64,000 bases of DNA from Numida meleagris (GCF_002078875.1 NC_034412.1:28551458-28615457), one strand, 5' to 3'; shown: positions 1-15,189, numbered from the stretch's first letter. Notes: generated by a model not told the origin, from the letters alone. Program-made: numbers and translations.

Positions 1-3000
1 TGTCTATACGAGCTGAATTTACGTGTTATGTGTCCATGCAATTCTGAAGGCAGTGTTATATGACCTCATTTCTTGCTCTTATGACACTTTTTTGTTTATA
101 ATAGCATTTTCAGCAGATATTATCAGCCCTAAATATGAGGTTTGGTGATCATGTGTATAAGCATTATGTATTATGGCATATACAATTTCTGTGAGTTTCA
201 ATCAGTGAACAAGCTCCTTCTGAATGCTTTCTGCAACATTCTTCTAACAATGTCACTTTGTGACAAGTCATTTGTGCGTGAGGGAAAGAAGGGACAAAAG
301 CTAGTAGTTACTGAGCCTGCCAACAAACCACTTAAGTTCATTCCTCAAGCCTTAGTACCAACAGGTAAACATCAGCAGTCATCTTAAAAATGCACTGGGC
401 TCAGCCCCTTGTTCTAGCTAGTATCATTCATCATTAGCCTCACACTTTGGGTGCTTTATTTCTACCCATTTGCTGCTGTGAAAAACCTAGGCTAACTGTG
501 CTTCAAGCCCACCCACATGTGCAGTTCCCACTGCTGTGATGATTTTCTCCATTTCCTCCCTTAGAGTTGTGCTCTTGGCTTGCTCTCCTGGGCACTTTCT
601 TCCATAATCACGGGTACTACTCTGGTTATCCATCTTAGTTTTCTGTGAGTATGTACGTAGTACATAACCATACTGTGATCCAGCCCATGCTCAGCTGCTA
701 GCTCTACCTGTCTACATACAGTTGTAAAAAGCCCTGTCCTGTCTGTAGACTCCAAACTGTCTTGAACTCATTCCTCAGCATATCCCTCTCACAAAAGAAT
801 ATTTATGCAGAAAATTAATGCATGATGGGAGTCGCACAGACTAACTTCTCATTTATTTTTCTTAAATGAAACAAAAATCAAAATTTCTCTGTTCTTTTTT
901 TCATCAAAGTTGGTGCACAGCCTCACCACAGAAAGGAGCTGGAACCAGGCATTCCACTTTACTCAGCATAAAGGATCCCCATGTAGCCCAGGCAGATGGA
1001 ATATGTGCTTCTCTGCACAATATGTGTCTTTGTCAGCAGGAGTTTCCATCATTTTAAAAGCAATTTAAGATGCATTCTCATATTAAATTTGTTGCCAGAA
1101 CTTATATTAGAGATATTTGCTTTCTTTCACGCAGACCTCCCAGACACATCTTTCTCTTTTTGATGTAACTAACACTGGGTGTGAACTGCTAATGTATGAT
1201 GATGAGTTATGTTTTTCTAGTCATATCATTACAGCTAATCCAATAAACAGTGAAGCAACTCGATTTGGTTACAGTATGCTGCATACACAGAGAACAGCAC
1301 TTCACACAAATAATATACTTTGAAGGGATTTGGCCTATTCAATTTATCCTTTGTGGAGGAAGCCTACCCAGCCAATGCTTTTTCATATGGTATACTTTGC
1401 AGTTTGATTTCATACCTCTGTGAAGTTATTGCAAAGCGCAGAAAAGAACATGTGCAGATATGTACAACATCCATAGGTTTATGGATTGAGTGACTAGTAA
1501 TAGGAGTAGAAAGTCTCTCTCTTCTAGGCCACTGTTTCTTCATCTGATCTTGGAGATGAAGCTATTGCTCTCAGGCTGTTCAATTAACTTTCTCCAAGAG
1601 GAGAGGTAAAACCCTGCAATGAATCCCCTGCAGTGGTGTGAAAGACATGCTTTTTAGCTGGACAAGTATTGAAGAGAATACATTATTATAGTTACATGCT
1701 CAGCATGGGAACTTTGCTAGTAAGCCAGAAAGTGTGTCACACACTTATACCTGTTGCCAGTACTGCAGAATGAAACCCTTTCATAAGATGACCAGCAGCT
1801 TCTGCCTGGACCAACCCAATTAAATTCATATTTTGGATATATTATAAAAAGAAATATACAGTAGTACAGATATAGGGGATAATTTTTCACTAAATTGCAC
1901 TTAGTTAATCAAAGCTAAGGTTTACACCATAAATAGTTACAAAACGTAAGTAAATTTCACTTAAATTCTTGAGAAACTCATAGAAGTGGTCTAAGGTCTG
2001 AGAGTTTCAAGAAGTTGTTGATCCCTAGTAATGTACAGACAGATGATCAGATACTCTAGTCTCAGTGTGTTTTCCAAAGTGATAATGCACCCCATAAACT
2101 GCATATGTTTTAAATGGCAGCATCTGTAGAAGACTGATCCTCTTTTGCAGAAATATAAAGAAAAAAATTTTACTTCCAGGAAGAAATGTAAGAGCAAGAA
2201 AAATTGACAGAGGCATACACTCGCTTGGGGAATTGTCGGGGTGGATGTCATAGGAGTTCTTTAGAACCTGGAGCCACATCCATTCATTAACAGAGCTTTG
2301 CAAAATATAATCTCTGTGAACACATGATATTTTGTTCTCTTTTAAAAGTTTCCATTAATTTAATGGAGCTGAGATTTCACCCTTATTGGACAGGAAAAGA
2401 TACTAGAATGAGAAAAAAAAAAACATGGCTATGCATTTCAGACCCCAGGGATTCTCAAATACTCACATTGCTTTCATAGACCTGAAAGTAAACAAAGACA
2501 AAGGAAATAAGATCTTTGGTGGTTTTTTTTTTATTGTTATGTAACTGAGTCATTAAAATGAGCTTCCTCATCTTCATTTTTAGAAGAGAAGGAGGAAGAG
2601 GAGATGGAAATGAAGACAATTTCACATAGTTATTTATGTTCTTTCACTTCAAAAAAGAAACAGCCAAGGATATATGGTTTGTTGGCCCGGCTGTCTACTG
2701 ATAGTAGACAGTAGTCTCTACAGGAGACAAAGTTGGATCACTCATCAGTTTTCAGCCAAGTCTGTTACGGTTACAGAAAGCAATGCTGAAGACACATTTT
2801 CTATATATATTGTTTGACTGCAGAAGGAGATGGTTCCATTTATTCTGTTTAGCCACTGTGGAACTAAATCAGACGTACAAAAGTAGTAATTTCCTGAATG
2901 ACAGTTATCTCAGGTTCTGACGAAGCTTCTTATTTTCAAAAAAAACCTACACCCACAGATGAGAAGACTCTGAGTCTTTTTGATTCATTGTATGCATTTG

Positions 3001-6000
3001 ATAGAGGATGATTTTGTGGAATTCATGGCACTTTGGTGGTAAAAGTTACGCTTCAGCAATCAGGACCTCTCATGAGACTATTAGTCATCACCTGTAAATT
3101 GGAGGTATCATTAAAAAAATGAACAACAATGACCAAAAGTGGGAAGTTTGGAAAGGAAGGAAATTCCTTCCTTTAGGTTGTAGGCCAGCTGCCTAAAATG
3201 ATTAGAAAAGTGGAATTCTGCATTTATCATGTCTTTCTGATTTCCTCCTTAATGTTACAATTTGTCTTGATGACTAGGTGTGCAAGTAGAAAAAACTCAA
3301 AACAGAGTCTGACAATGTCAGACTTCTTTCCCTCTCTCTCTCTTGTAAAGCATTATGGATAAAAAGGATGGGTAAACCAACTCACACTCAAAATATCATT
3401 GGTTCTACCTTAATATTTTAAAATCTTGCCCACTTTAGTAAGGTCTTGCAGAGACAAAGGATTGGAGTAAGCAGTTCTGGCCGATGAAGGATGAGAATCA
3501 AGGCTGAAGATAGTACTTTATGTATTGCTGTTTTACTGATTTAATGCATTATTTTCTTATTGTCAAGTTCTCTAATTGAATATGCAAATAATTATATACT
3601 TGTGATATCTGTGAATAAAGCAGAGAAATGTTTCCAATGCAGAGTATCTTTTGAAATAAGTGTTTCACTTATATAGTCATTAGGATAAGATCACAATTTA
3701 ACACTACTTTAATGTTATCGTTATTACTTTACACCATTCTATTAGATCTAATCCTGAAGTAGTCTGTCTGCTTATTCTGCCTTTAAGAAAGCAGTTGGGA
3801 TAACAATGGGCTGTAAAAAACCAATTTCCTGTCCTTCATGCTGAGGACTGTCTGACTCCGATCTCTCATACTAGGCTGCGCTAAAGCAGGCCCTAGCACA
3901 CCCCTTGCTAGACAGTGCATTGCAAATCTTTGTTACAGAGCTGTATGAATGTTTACGAGATTTCTGGTAAAATATTTGCTGCATTAATTGAAGAAGGAAA
4001 ATGTGGGAGAGCTGCATTCATCTACAATGAGTATATTAGGCTGTGGATAGTTTCTTGTAATGGTTACATTTCAGATCACAAAAAAGCCAATAAAGATCAG
4101 TACTAGAGTTGCAAGAGCTGAGGAGTCGTTCTTGACTTCAATTCTGTAGACACTTTCTAATGTGACCTTTTCCTCTGTACTACAGAAACTTTGTTGTTAG
4201 AGACAATTTCTTGATGCTTAAGAAAAGTGAGAAAATAATATTTAGAGGAAGAAGCAGGCATATCTTAAGGCTCTTTTCTGCTGGAAATTGGAAAAGACAG
4301 AATCAGGATTTGGAAAGTCAAACAAATTCTGTGCATGCCTACAAGGCTAGAAATGCAGAGATACAGTAAAATATATGTTTTGGATTTAAGAAAGTTTCCT
4401 GAGTCTTCTCAAACTGAACATGCATATATGTACCTTGAAAGTAGGGATTTATTACTTTTGAAATACTTTCTTTTCTTTACTCAATGTCACTCCATCTAAT
4501 CTGTCTATAAGATATACCTGCAGGCATTGTTGTTTTGAAATTCCAGAGGGGAAGTAACCTTGCTGATATGTTTCAATCCATTAGCGTTGGAGCCTAACTG
4601 GTGAATGGCCAGTCTCATTACGGCCAGCCTTGTGGCTAGCCTTCTTTCTCTTTCTTCCCTCATTTCCTTTCTATTGTGGAAGAACACAATAGAAGCTTCA
4701 CAAAGAGGAAAGTGATTGCAGTATTCAGGGTGGGCCAAATACTAATTCAAGACCAAAGAGGACATTCACACAAATAGTAAGATATTAAAGTTATGCTCTT
4801 AACTAAAAATGTCTCTGTTTGCCTTAGGGTGTACCACGTAGCAATAGTCCATGTTAATCCTTTTTCCCAAGTTAAATAATTCTTTATAAATGATCACAGA
4901 TATTCTGAAACGTATTTTTAAATGTAACAATGTAGCAGGTTGCTCTTTATGAGCCTATCTCACCTTCTACCTTTCTCGCTTTTTTTTTTATCTTAATCCC
5001 AGGTTGCTCTTGGATGCAAAACAGTGGAAAACGATTTGTCCAGAAGCAGCAATGGAAGATGTGGGCTGATGGCACAGTAGTTCAGTAGCTTTGCTGACCA
5101 TTTTGCAAATGCTTTTGCTTAGTCAGGTCAAAGTGTTTAGATTATAGGGAAACACTGCAGTTGTCAAGAGGCAGAGAACTGCTATAGCTAGCTAAATTAT
5201 TTTGCTAAACTATTTCCTATTTTCAAGTTTTTTAATTAAAGATTATTTGGGGTATCTTCATTCTTCACTGCAGAAAACACCAGGGACAAACTCTTGATTA
5301 ATCAAGTCTAGAATTATTTTGATGATTGTAAGGCATGCATGAGCATTAAACACTTTGTCAGTGAAGTCTTTCCTAAACCTCTTCTATGACAAGATTGGAT
5401 TTTGAATTGAAATCATTTTTGAATGATTTGGTTATACTTTTTTCTTTATGTAAGTGTGTGTGTTAGCCTCTAATGAAGTGTGAAATCTTGCTGACTGTAT
5501 AAGAAAGTCATGAGGAATCCATCATGTGTAATAAAGACAGGGCTTCTGGCTGCAAGAATAAATCAGTACAACAGCAAGATAGAAGGGAGACACAGATGTG
5601 ATTTGGTATGGAGTCGGGGTGGCTGCAGGGGACTCTAAGATATTTAGGTCATAAGAAGAGAAAGGATTTTTGCTGTAGGTAAACAGGAACTTAATCTTGT
5701 CCCAGCTAATGATAGAGTTGCTTTGATGCACAGGCAATGTTTATATGGAGAAATTATACATTGCAGTTCTTACCTACTCATGTATACCCCTACAAGTTTT
5801 GTTAGTTAGTTTGTAAACAACTGAATGGTCCCATTGTAGTTGCCACCATGGGAAAGCACATGTGTGAGTTAATTAGAACAAGCTTGGTAAGCCTCAGCTC
5901 CTGCTGCTGCTGTGATCCAAACAGCAAAAATATGGTTGTTGGTAGCATTAATGAGTAAATATTTTATGTGAATTTAATGAGATCCTCATTTTTTCTTGTT

Positions 6001-9000
6001 CAATTTACTTTTTTTTTCCTCTTTCATTTTTTTCCTACAGGAATCATCCATGATCCCCCAGCAGTTTTAACAAGTATCATAGAAAAAACCACAAGATTCT
6101 GTTAAACGAATGTCTGTGCAAAAGAAACTATAGGGAGCCCAGCAACACATCAGCCAGCAACCATCAGATCGCTACTGCCATCAGTTAAATTCTCACTCCC
6201 TCACACTTCAAAACTTTTGATTTAATCTTTTCCTTACATGTTTAATATTATGTCACCCTAAACTTAATTTTATTATCTTTTAAAACCTCTAAGAATGAAA
6301 GAGCAATTTTAAAAGGAACTTCAAACACAAAATAATATCCAAAACAGTGTCAATTTTTAAGACTGTTACTCTCAAATAAAAGCTGAAACATTCAGAAACC
6401 GAAGTGTTAACTGGCTAACATCACATAGTTGAAAAGGTAAAACAGAAACAGCTGCTTCTGCTCTGTTGTCTACATATTTTTCATAATTTGGGAGAAAGAT
6501 TTTATTGCTTTTTCTGTAAGAAATTTGTAGGTAGGCAGATGACGATTTAACAGAGCAGAAGAAGCTGTTGGCTTAGTGCAATGCAGTGCCAATGCTAGGC
6601 ACAATTTAAGTACAGTGGGGAAGGAGGTACAAAGGAGATACAAAACTAACTGAAACTATACAAAATATATGCTGAAAATTAATTGTCTTTTAATTAAAGA
6701 TAGAAAAAAAATGTGCCTGAGATTTGACAAAATATACAGCTGGAAGAATTCTGTAGTGAAAACAGTTTCTTTAGCATATGTTATTCTGTAATTGACTTTT
6801 CAAAAGTCAAAGTTAATACTGTAGATGAAATTTAGAAAGTATTTCTTTGGTGGATGTGGGCATATTGAGAGGGGTCAAGAAACCTTTTCCTCAGTCTGAG
6901 TACATCATCAGACAAACCTATATTGCCTCATGCTGTGACTGGAAAGCAGATAAGGTCTTTGCCATCTGTTCTGAAGGTCCTGAGTTTAATTCTCCATGGG
7001 AGTCAGTACATGGTGCTGGTAGGAGGGAAGGAGTTCGTTTGGGAAATTGCCTATCTTTTGTTTGGAGAAAAAACATTTTTTACATAAGATTATTTTAATC
7101 AGACTCAGTTCTAAACTTTTCAGAGGTTTTCCCCTTAATTGTAAACTGATGAAAAAAAATCTGTTTTTAAAAAAAAAGACTATAGTAGACAATGATATGT
7201 CTCAAAGGTGTGCTTTTCTGTTAATATTTGAGGTGAGAAGCAATGCATAAATATCCTGTTTATTTATGCTCACAAATTTTAAATCTGTACTACTTTCTGG
7301 AACTTAATGATATAATGAGGATCAAGTTCTGGTCAGACAAAAGTAACAATATTCTGATGTCTGAAAGGGAAATAATATATTGATGATATACAGCAACCGG
7401 CATAGTCTTTAAAAATCTCTTTTTTTTATTTTCTTCTTTTTATTAAAGAGTTCTTTTACTGATGAACTTTTGTCTAAATAATTTTATCCTCCCATTACTT
7501 TTCTTCCAAGTAACAGACAAATGTAGGACACTATACTCTTCAACTCTTTTCTATGTTATCTTTTCTACCAAAGATATTTTAAACAGTTGAACATAGATGT
7601 CAGTCATTCAGGGCTGCTACCTGCTGAGTTTTTCAAGTGGGTCGTGTGAGGATTCAGCTAAAGCCATGCCAAAGACTGTGTTTTCTTATTATATTTCTAC
7701 TTCTATCACTGGATACATAGCTATATCTTTAACAAATATATGTATGTGTTAAAGGTTTTGCACTTGTGTGCAAGGACTTGGCACTGGCTGGATATTTTAG
7801 GGGCTTTTTTTATCAAAACATTCTTTTCAGTCAAAGTTATAGTTATGCAGCTTCATTAGTGTAAAGTTAGGCTGAATTTTTAACAACTGGTTCTCCCTCC
7901 TCTTCAGTCTCAATCTCGCGACTTTTGTCTAGGGGACTGATTTAGGGGGGATGTGATAACAGTGTATGAGCTAGTAAGTGATTATGTCTTCTATATTGTT
8001 CTTGTCTAATAGGAAACCTTTGGAAGAGAGGCAAGAAAGCAATGTGGATGAGCTCTTGGAGGAATGGGAGATGCAGTGGCAAAGTCTACAGAGTCCAGAA
8101 TTACACAGCTGTTTCATTCAAGCTGGGTATGCAGAGATCAAAGGATCTCTGTGCCATTAAATGGGATCTCTCAAGAAAGGGAAGGAGACCACGCGGACGG
8201 AGCAATGCAAGTAGGAATAAGAGTCTGCTGTTCTTGCTGACAGGGACCGATGTGAGACATGGAGAGAGGTTCCAGGTGGGGCAATGTGAAGAAGCTGGAG
8301 CTTCTGGGGAATAGTGAACCACAGAGGATGATAGACGGCAGAGGGGTTTTGTACTACTTTAAAGTTCTATTTCTTGTGGATGCTTCTCAACAGGTAATGC
8401 TTTTGTCTATGGAGGCTGCTGTGTACCAGTGACCTTGTAATCTAATAGCAAGGTCTATTCCTGTAATCAGAAGTGACTTTGAATAGAAAGAGCTTCCAGA
8501 AGCCAAGAAAACTTAAATGCTCATGTTCCCATCTGGTTTTAAAGTCCTTGGATTTATGATTTTAACTTGTTTAAGTGCTAATAAAAATATTGTCCATCTG
8601 TATTAAAAAAGGTGATAAAGGGCCAAATACTCTCCAAGTTTAGACGTGTCCCTAAGTTTTTACTACAATGCAAATTGAGGGCACAGATGTTTTTGAGAAT
8701 ACATTTAAACACCTAGCACAGCTCAAAAGATAAAGTTTGACTGAAACATTTGACAGGATTGTGTATAAAGAATGAACATAAATATTGTAGATCTGGACTT
8801 TTTGATAGTTTCACATTATAACATTATGTACTTGGTAATGCTGAACATAGTTTCTTTTGAGATGACACAGATATTAGTGCTACTGGAAGAGTTACTGTTT
8901 TCTAAAAGCATGTCTTTTACTTTATTTCAGGAAAATAAATCTGTACATTTAAGTTAGTAGGATAAATTATTTCATGGTCTTAAACTTTCATTTTCAACAG

Positions 9001-12000
9001 CTGGATTTCCAGCTTGTATCATTTCTGTCATGAGCTCTAGCAGTACAGAACTTTATAAGTTATATAAACACTAATAATTTAATTTGCAATATATTTTAAT
9101 ATAGCATTACTATCCCATTAAGTAGAAAAGCTTTGACATAAGTGTGTAACAAGAAAAACACCCTCTAACTTATATTAGAATGTAAAATGTCTCTACTTAC
9201 ATTGCTTTAATTTTTAGGTAAGGACGGTAAGGAATTAAAGCAGCAGAGAGACATTATGGTGGTGTGGGTAGCATACCCGTCTGTGCATATTTGCAGCTAC
9301 ACCCTCACAGGTGAATTTATTTATTATTTCTTTCATGGCTGGTGTGTGGAGGACAGATGTGCTGTAACTAAATACTGCAACTGCCTAAAGAGCTGGGCAA
9401 ACTCTCTGCACTGTTCAGATGTAGAGTGATCTGAAAAATTTCTTATTTTCTAATAAAATAGAGCAAGTAACAACGGCAGGAATCTAGTATGAGTTTTGGG
9501 TCTGAGTTTTCTGAAATAGTCATTGTGAACTAATATTCATAACTCCAAAAAAATTGGATACGATGTGGCAAATACTTTCAGCTAAAAATGAATATTTTTG
9601 AAGCACCCAGCTTGTTTTGTCTGCTTATGTGAAAAATCTAGCTTGAGACATTCAAGAGGTACTGTTTGTGTAAGCCCAAGTGCTAGCACACTGACCTGGA
9701 GCGTGTGAGGAAGACCTATGTTCCCCCTCTGGATGGTAAGAAGAAGGGTTTCCTTTCTCCCAGGCAAGTGCCTGAGGCCTGGAGCTATCGGGCATTTTGA
9801 GGTTGGGCTTTCATGGAAAGATGCTCATCAGGCCAAGGGAAGGAATGACTCTATAGCTGTATTATGTTATGAATAATACCTTATAAAAATGAAACATTTT
9901 ATCTGAGTTCTGTGTCTCTGGACTGATGTCAGACTATTTGTCCTGTTCCTCAACTCTTGCATGACCTTTTGAATAATGGTGAAAGAATATTGGTATGGCT
10001 CCAGTTTTCTGACGTTGTCTCAAGTTATTAAAAAGTGACAGTCAGAAAATAAAAACAATCATTAGTTGAAATCTTCTCAGAAACTCTTCTGGGACTCCTG
10101 TGTGGAATTTGAATGTATTTATTCAGCATGTGTTTTTTTGACTTACATTATTACTGGTGCACTCCAAAGAAATCCATTCTCCCTGTATTTCAGATGGAGT
10201 ATTTCATCCTTACTCCTAGACATAAAACACCAATGCTCTGAATTGCCCTTCTCATCCCTTTGTGCCATTAAATATTTTTCCTTCTGCTTTGGTCACAGCC
10301 AAATACACACGCTTTCTTGATCTCAATTTTCTTTATCAATTCTGCCTAAGTTGATAATTTAAATTTTGATAGATCTTCTGCTTGTTTCTCTTTCTCCTTT
10401 TGTACTTGTAAGACTTTTCTAGATCACAGTAGGGCAACTTTGACCAGAAGTGCTGGAAGTGCCTGATAACCTGATGGCTGTGTTGTCCTTCTGGGAGAGT
10501 GAGGCCCTCCAAATCAGACTGACCATGCACATGAGCTGCAAGTAACCTTTAGCTGTCAGATGTAGCCACAGAAGAGTCTGGAACTGCTGGTTAACCACTC
10601 CCCTGGATAACCTCAGTGTAAAGTCCAGCACATATAGCAGAAGGCCAAAGAGAAGGTCTCTGGCCAGCACATCACTCATTCAGGCTGGGCTTCAAGGCAC
10701 GGTGCTGAGAAGACATAACCTATGTGCTGACCAAGTGACTGACAAAGGAGAAGGCCATGCTGAAAAGCATTGGTCAGTACACAAGATTGAAGAGTATTTA
10801 ACAGTATTTCATGTTAACCCTGTGGTATTTAGACTGGAAAACTGATGAGAAGCTGAAGTTAGTCCCGCTGACTATCACTTGCAAAGAGTTGCCTGATGCC
10901 AAAACCTGCCCCTCTCATTTTGAAGATTTGGGCCTTTGCCTTCCCTAATTCTCCCCCTCAGCCTCAAACCTTGTGCTCCTTCAAACATTTGTTACCAATA
11001 TATCTATTCCTTTGTGCTCTTCTGTTTTATACAATGGGATAATTAAGGATTTTGAATTTACTAGAATCAGTGCATACATTTCTGCATGACAAAAGACACT
11101 CAGCACATTGTTCTCTTTACCCATATTTAAAACCAAGAAGAGGAAATGATCTGTGATCAAAACTGTCCTTGTGAACCTTAGTAACTGTTGATCACCATGC
11201 AGATGAAATACATCCTGGTGTCAGCCTCTTAATCCAAACCACTTTATTGTCTGGTTTATGGCAATAATATAAGAATAAGTCAGGAAGTACCCAAAATATT
11301 ACAGATATGAGTGCATATCACACCAGACCAAAAAAAAGCCTTTGTTGTACATGCAGAAGCAACAGTGACTTTTATAGTTTTCTAGAGAAAGTTACTAACA
11401 GAATATGATAAAACTAGAGATAGTGTTTAATTTGATGGGATCAGGGAGTGCTTTGAAAGTGGAACTATTTAGCGTGGAAAAGAGGAGACATTAAATGAAT
11501 GTCTTTTTATTGTACAGCTGGCATTATAAAATGGCTTTGTAGTTTATTGGTTTGTGCCATGTGGTCCATTTCTAGCACTTTCTTTAGATGCTTCAGGGAC
11601 CTGTGTTCTCAAGTATCCTCACGCATTAATGAAAGTTTGTATTGTTTCAGGGGAAGCAGATAAAGGAAAGGACCACAAACAGGCCTCGTGACAGCATGTG
11701 TTGTAGAAGGAAAGAGTCCAGGAAGATACTTGTCAGACATGAAATAAAAGCCATCAGAAGAAACCTGATATGGTAAGGATTACTTTTTCATAGCTAGAGA
11801 CCTTTCTGGATAAGAGCACAAAACATGCTATCTTGCCCTTTCAATCACAAAGCTGTATTCTGGAAGTTGTCTGAACTTGTGCTTCTGCCAGAAAAAAAAA
11901 AGACAAGACCTCAAATCTAACATGTATTGTGGGGCTGTTGTATTTTCAGGTTTAATGTCAAGATTTGGTTGCAAGTTTGGAATTTTATTACTCTCTTTTT

Positions 12001-13690
12001 ATTACTTGAGACAGTAAAGGGGGCAAGGCATGTGCATTGAAAACTTCTGATGTCTAGTTGCTAGGATTTTTGAAGTCTTTTGTCAAGGCAAATGGACAAT
12101 AATACTGATTATTTTAGATTGTATGATGGATTTTGCATGAAAATGCCTGCAATCATGAAAATTTCTTTGAACCCTAGTGTTTTATTTACTAGCTGAAGAT
12201 CTCTGAGCAGTTCAAACTCAGTATGTGAACATAAAAGAATGGTTGTTTTAGCCAAAAGTAAATTTTGTGTTTAAATTTGGCAGACATTTTAATGCATGAA
12301 AAATCATTCTGTTTATACTTTCCAGGATCTTCTATAATTCAAATTTGCATTGTGTAAACCCAAGCCATAGGTTTCAGACCTTCACACAGTCATTTTCTGT
12401 GTATCAAAAGACATGAAGGAAAAAGGAGGATTGTACAATTTGTGCACATTCAGCAGATGTTTCTAGCATTACAGTAATCATACATATAAAGAAAATTCTG
12501 TTCCATGAATGTAAATGCTTGAGTTGAAATTATGAATTCAAAGTTCTGTATAACTGTCAAAATGCATACAAACAAGCATGACCCTAATATGAATGCTGTT
12601 ATGTTTCAGGATAGGTCAAGTGAGCACTAATAAGGAAACTTTTTTCTTCTGGAATTAAAAAAAAAATATATATGTATATTCTGAGCCATTCACCATTAAC
12701 ATCTGCATTTTCAGCACACATGACTAAATTTTTGAGCTGTTTCAGTATTTTATTTCATTTGATGTTAAGTGCTTTCTAATTAGAATTACAGTTCATTTGA
12801 AAATTTTCCCAAGAGCAGCTTCTGCACCAGGAAGAGGAACAAGAAAACACCTGTTCATAAAAGAGAATTTAGTCCTATCCTGTAGCATCAGAAAAAATCT
12901 GTTCTTTAAAGATCCGAGATGATGAAGTTGATAATACTTCTTGCTCCAGACCAAATCTTCTTTGCATGAAAAGACCTAATGCTCCCAGTATCCTACATTG
13001 CATTAACAATCTCACCTCAGACTCTGAATGTCCAGATGAAGGGTTCTTTTTAGCACTGGCTGAATGATTTACCAAATGCATGTTTATGAGTTTTGCTTCT
13101 CATTTAGAAAGCCCAGAGTGCTTCACTATGTACCTTGTTTTTTGATGAAAGTGTAGTGAAATATATTACTATTTTGGAAAAACTCCTCTGCAGTAATGAG
13201 AAGATGTACAAATGCAACAATAAGCATTCTTATCTGACCAGCATATGAATTTGTGTAAATAGTCAAATTTCACATTACATTTGCAAAATCCCATTTAAGC
13301 AATTTAATTAAGGTTGAATTTTCTACTACTTGGACAGATATCAAGTACAGTCACAGAAGACTGTCCACACAGTCACCTAAGAACAGTCACAACACTGCTT
13401 TGTTCACTCTGTGGTCTGAAAACATTTAGACTGCATCAGCAGGAGACCATTTCTAAGCCTGTAAATCCTACTTTGGATGTGCTTCATATAGAGGTTGAGA
13501 AGGTCAGCTTCTGAATCTCTTAGCAGCTTTGGGACAATAAAACCTAATGCACTGCCAGATCAGAGTATGAGTGGATCTAGTTCATGGCTACCTGCATCTT
13601 ACTGCATATGCTTGGGAGAGTACAGCAGTAACGTTGGGGTTGCAGTCAGCCAAATGTGTACCCCAGTGCTGTATTACCGTTATCCTGAAA
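1..13690. other. Intergenic DNA, no gene recognised
   Basis: This is AT-rich sequence with stops in all frames. The open frames are short (under about 100 codons), low in complexity or lacking family motifs, and I recognise none of them as a protein. Splice-like signals occur: a strong polypyrimidine tract and AG at 6,039-6,040 with AATAAA at 6,375, and a 122-nt stretch at 11,651-11,772 bounded by an acceptor and a donor. Without transcript data these do not make a gene. Small inverted repeats lie at 2,691-2,711 and 3,152-3,174. In known vertebrate gene order the gene upstream of TLL1 is CPE, but none of its exons is seen here. Confidence 0.6.
3152..3174. repeat. Perfect 11-bp-arm purine/pyrimidine palindrome
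   Basis: The left arm aaaggaaggaa (3,152-3,162) is the exact reverse complement of the right arm ttccttccttt (3,164-3,174), separated by one base. It carries GGAA cores on both strands, the core recognised by ETS-type factors. Whether it is used is unknown. Confidence 0.7.
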
Positions 13691-13851
13691 TCATAGAATC
13701 ATAGGATCATGGAATGGCTTGAGTTGGAAGGGACTCCAAGGACCATCAAGTTCCAGCCCTCCTGCCACAGGCTGGGCCACCAACCTCCAGATCTGGTACT
13801 AGACCAGGTTGCCCAGAGCTCCATGCAACCTGGTCTTGAACACTTCCAGGT
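13691..13851 (-). mobile_element. CR1 LINE, 3'-end fragment (antisense)
   Basis: Read on the minus strand this is the last ~160 bp of a CR1 non-LTR retrotransposon. On the plus strand it opens with the repeated tcatagaat/tcataggat units that mark the CR1 3' terminus. The conserved block around 'gagttggaagggac' follows, then the 'ccatgcaacctggtcttgaacacttccagg' region typical of the CR1 3' UTR (split here as ccatgcaacc, tggtcttgaa, cacttccagg). It is severely 5' truncated, as most avian CR1 copies are, and has no coding capacity. The right boundary is approximate, placed where similarity to CR1 fades. Confidence 0.9.
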
Positions 13852-15189
13852 GGTCAGGTGAAATAAGGTGTATCAACTCTGCTGCTAGATGCAATTTCTT
13901 GTTTAAATAGAGAAAAAAAGATTTTTGGCATAACTGCATTTACTTCTAATGATATAAATGTATTGTTCCAAATGCTGAGTATCTCTAAGTCCAGTTATAG
14001 ATCAGCCGTAAGCCCTGCGATATTCTTTCATACTGAGTTTTCTGATTGCTTTATGGATATTTTTACTTCTTAAGTAGGAGAAAGAAGCTAAAACACAAGT
14101 GAGAATATGGTCTGCTACCATTTGTATCAGAATTGATCCAAGACATGATAACAGTTTTTGATGTGAAAGCTTGCATGGTATTCTTTTTAAGAAAATAAGT
14201 TCTGGCAAAACTTACAAAACAGCACCCTAGTATGTCCTAAAATTCAACTGATTGTGGCACCTTTTCCCACCATCTGTGCCACATTTTGGTGTTAGTCACC
14301 ACCTGTATTTCAGTCTGGATATAACTGATAGCTGATGAAAGTATCATACTTTGCTTAGCAAGAGCAGCTTTAAGTAGATAATGTTTGCAAGGCCTTGTAT
14401 GATTCTGGATAAAAAAAAGTCAGTTGGAAGTTCAAAACAGTAACATACACTTCTTCACTGAAACATTCAGTTGCGAGTGCCTCAAGTTATAGTAGTTGCT
14501 CTCATTTTTAAATACAGATATATAAACAAGACATTATTTTCAGGACTGATGAATGTTATTCCTAAATTGACAGAGCACCACAACTATGTATGGTCCTTGG
14601 TCTGATTGAGCCTCACAAAAGTTTAAAATAAGAATGACAGGTGAAATCCTGTGGTGCCTCTGCAAGGTACAGTACAGAGCCCATCACCTAAGGAAAAGAG
14701 GGGTCTTTAACTCTCTCTGGGTCCTCACAGTTCAGAGGGTCTTGAAAGTCCAAATGATATAAATTAGAAATAATGATTGGATCTGGAGTTCCAAGCATCT
14801 ATGATAGAAAAAACTTCAGGAGTTTGAAAAAAATTTTTATATCCTTTATGCTCTTTTGACTTTTGTTCCCAACATTAACGAGTTCATCTAGAGTTGAGGA
14901 ACTTGTTCAACATTGCAGTCCCCAGAAGTTTACATTTCAACAAACATAAAATATGAACAAAGGAGACAAACAAAAAGAACAGAGAAAGGAAGGATATGGC
15001 TTCAAACAAACGATCCAATATAAGTCAAAATACAGCTAAAGAAAGAGAGGAAGAATAAATCCTTTAAATAAGCAGCATTAGCCACAAAGCCCCAAATGTA
15101 TATGAAATAAAAGTTAAAAAAAAGAACAAACAGGGATTGTTCATAGAAACTCATACTATCCTCTGGTAGTTACATACTATTGAGCATAG

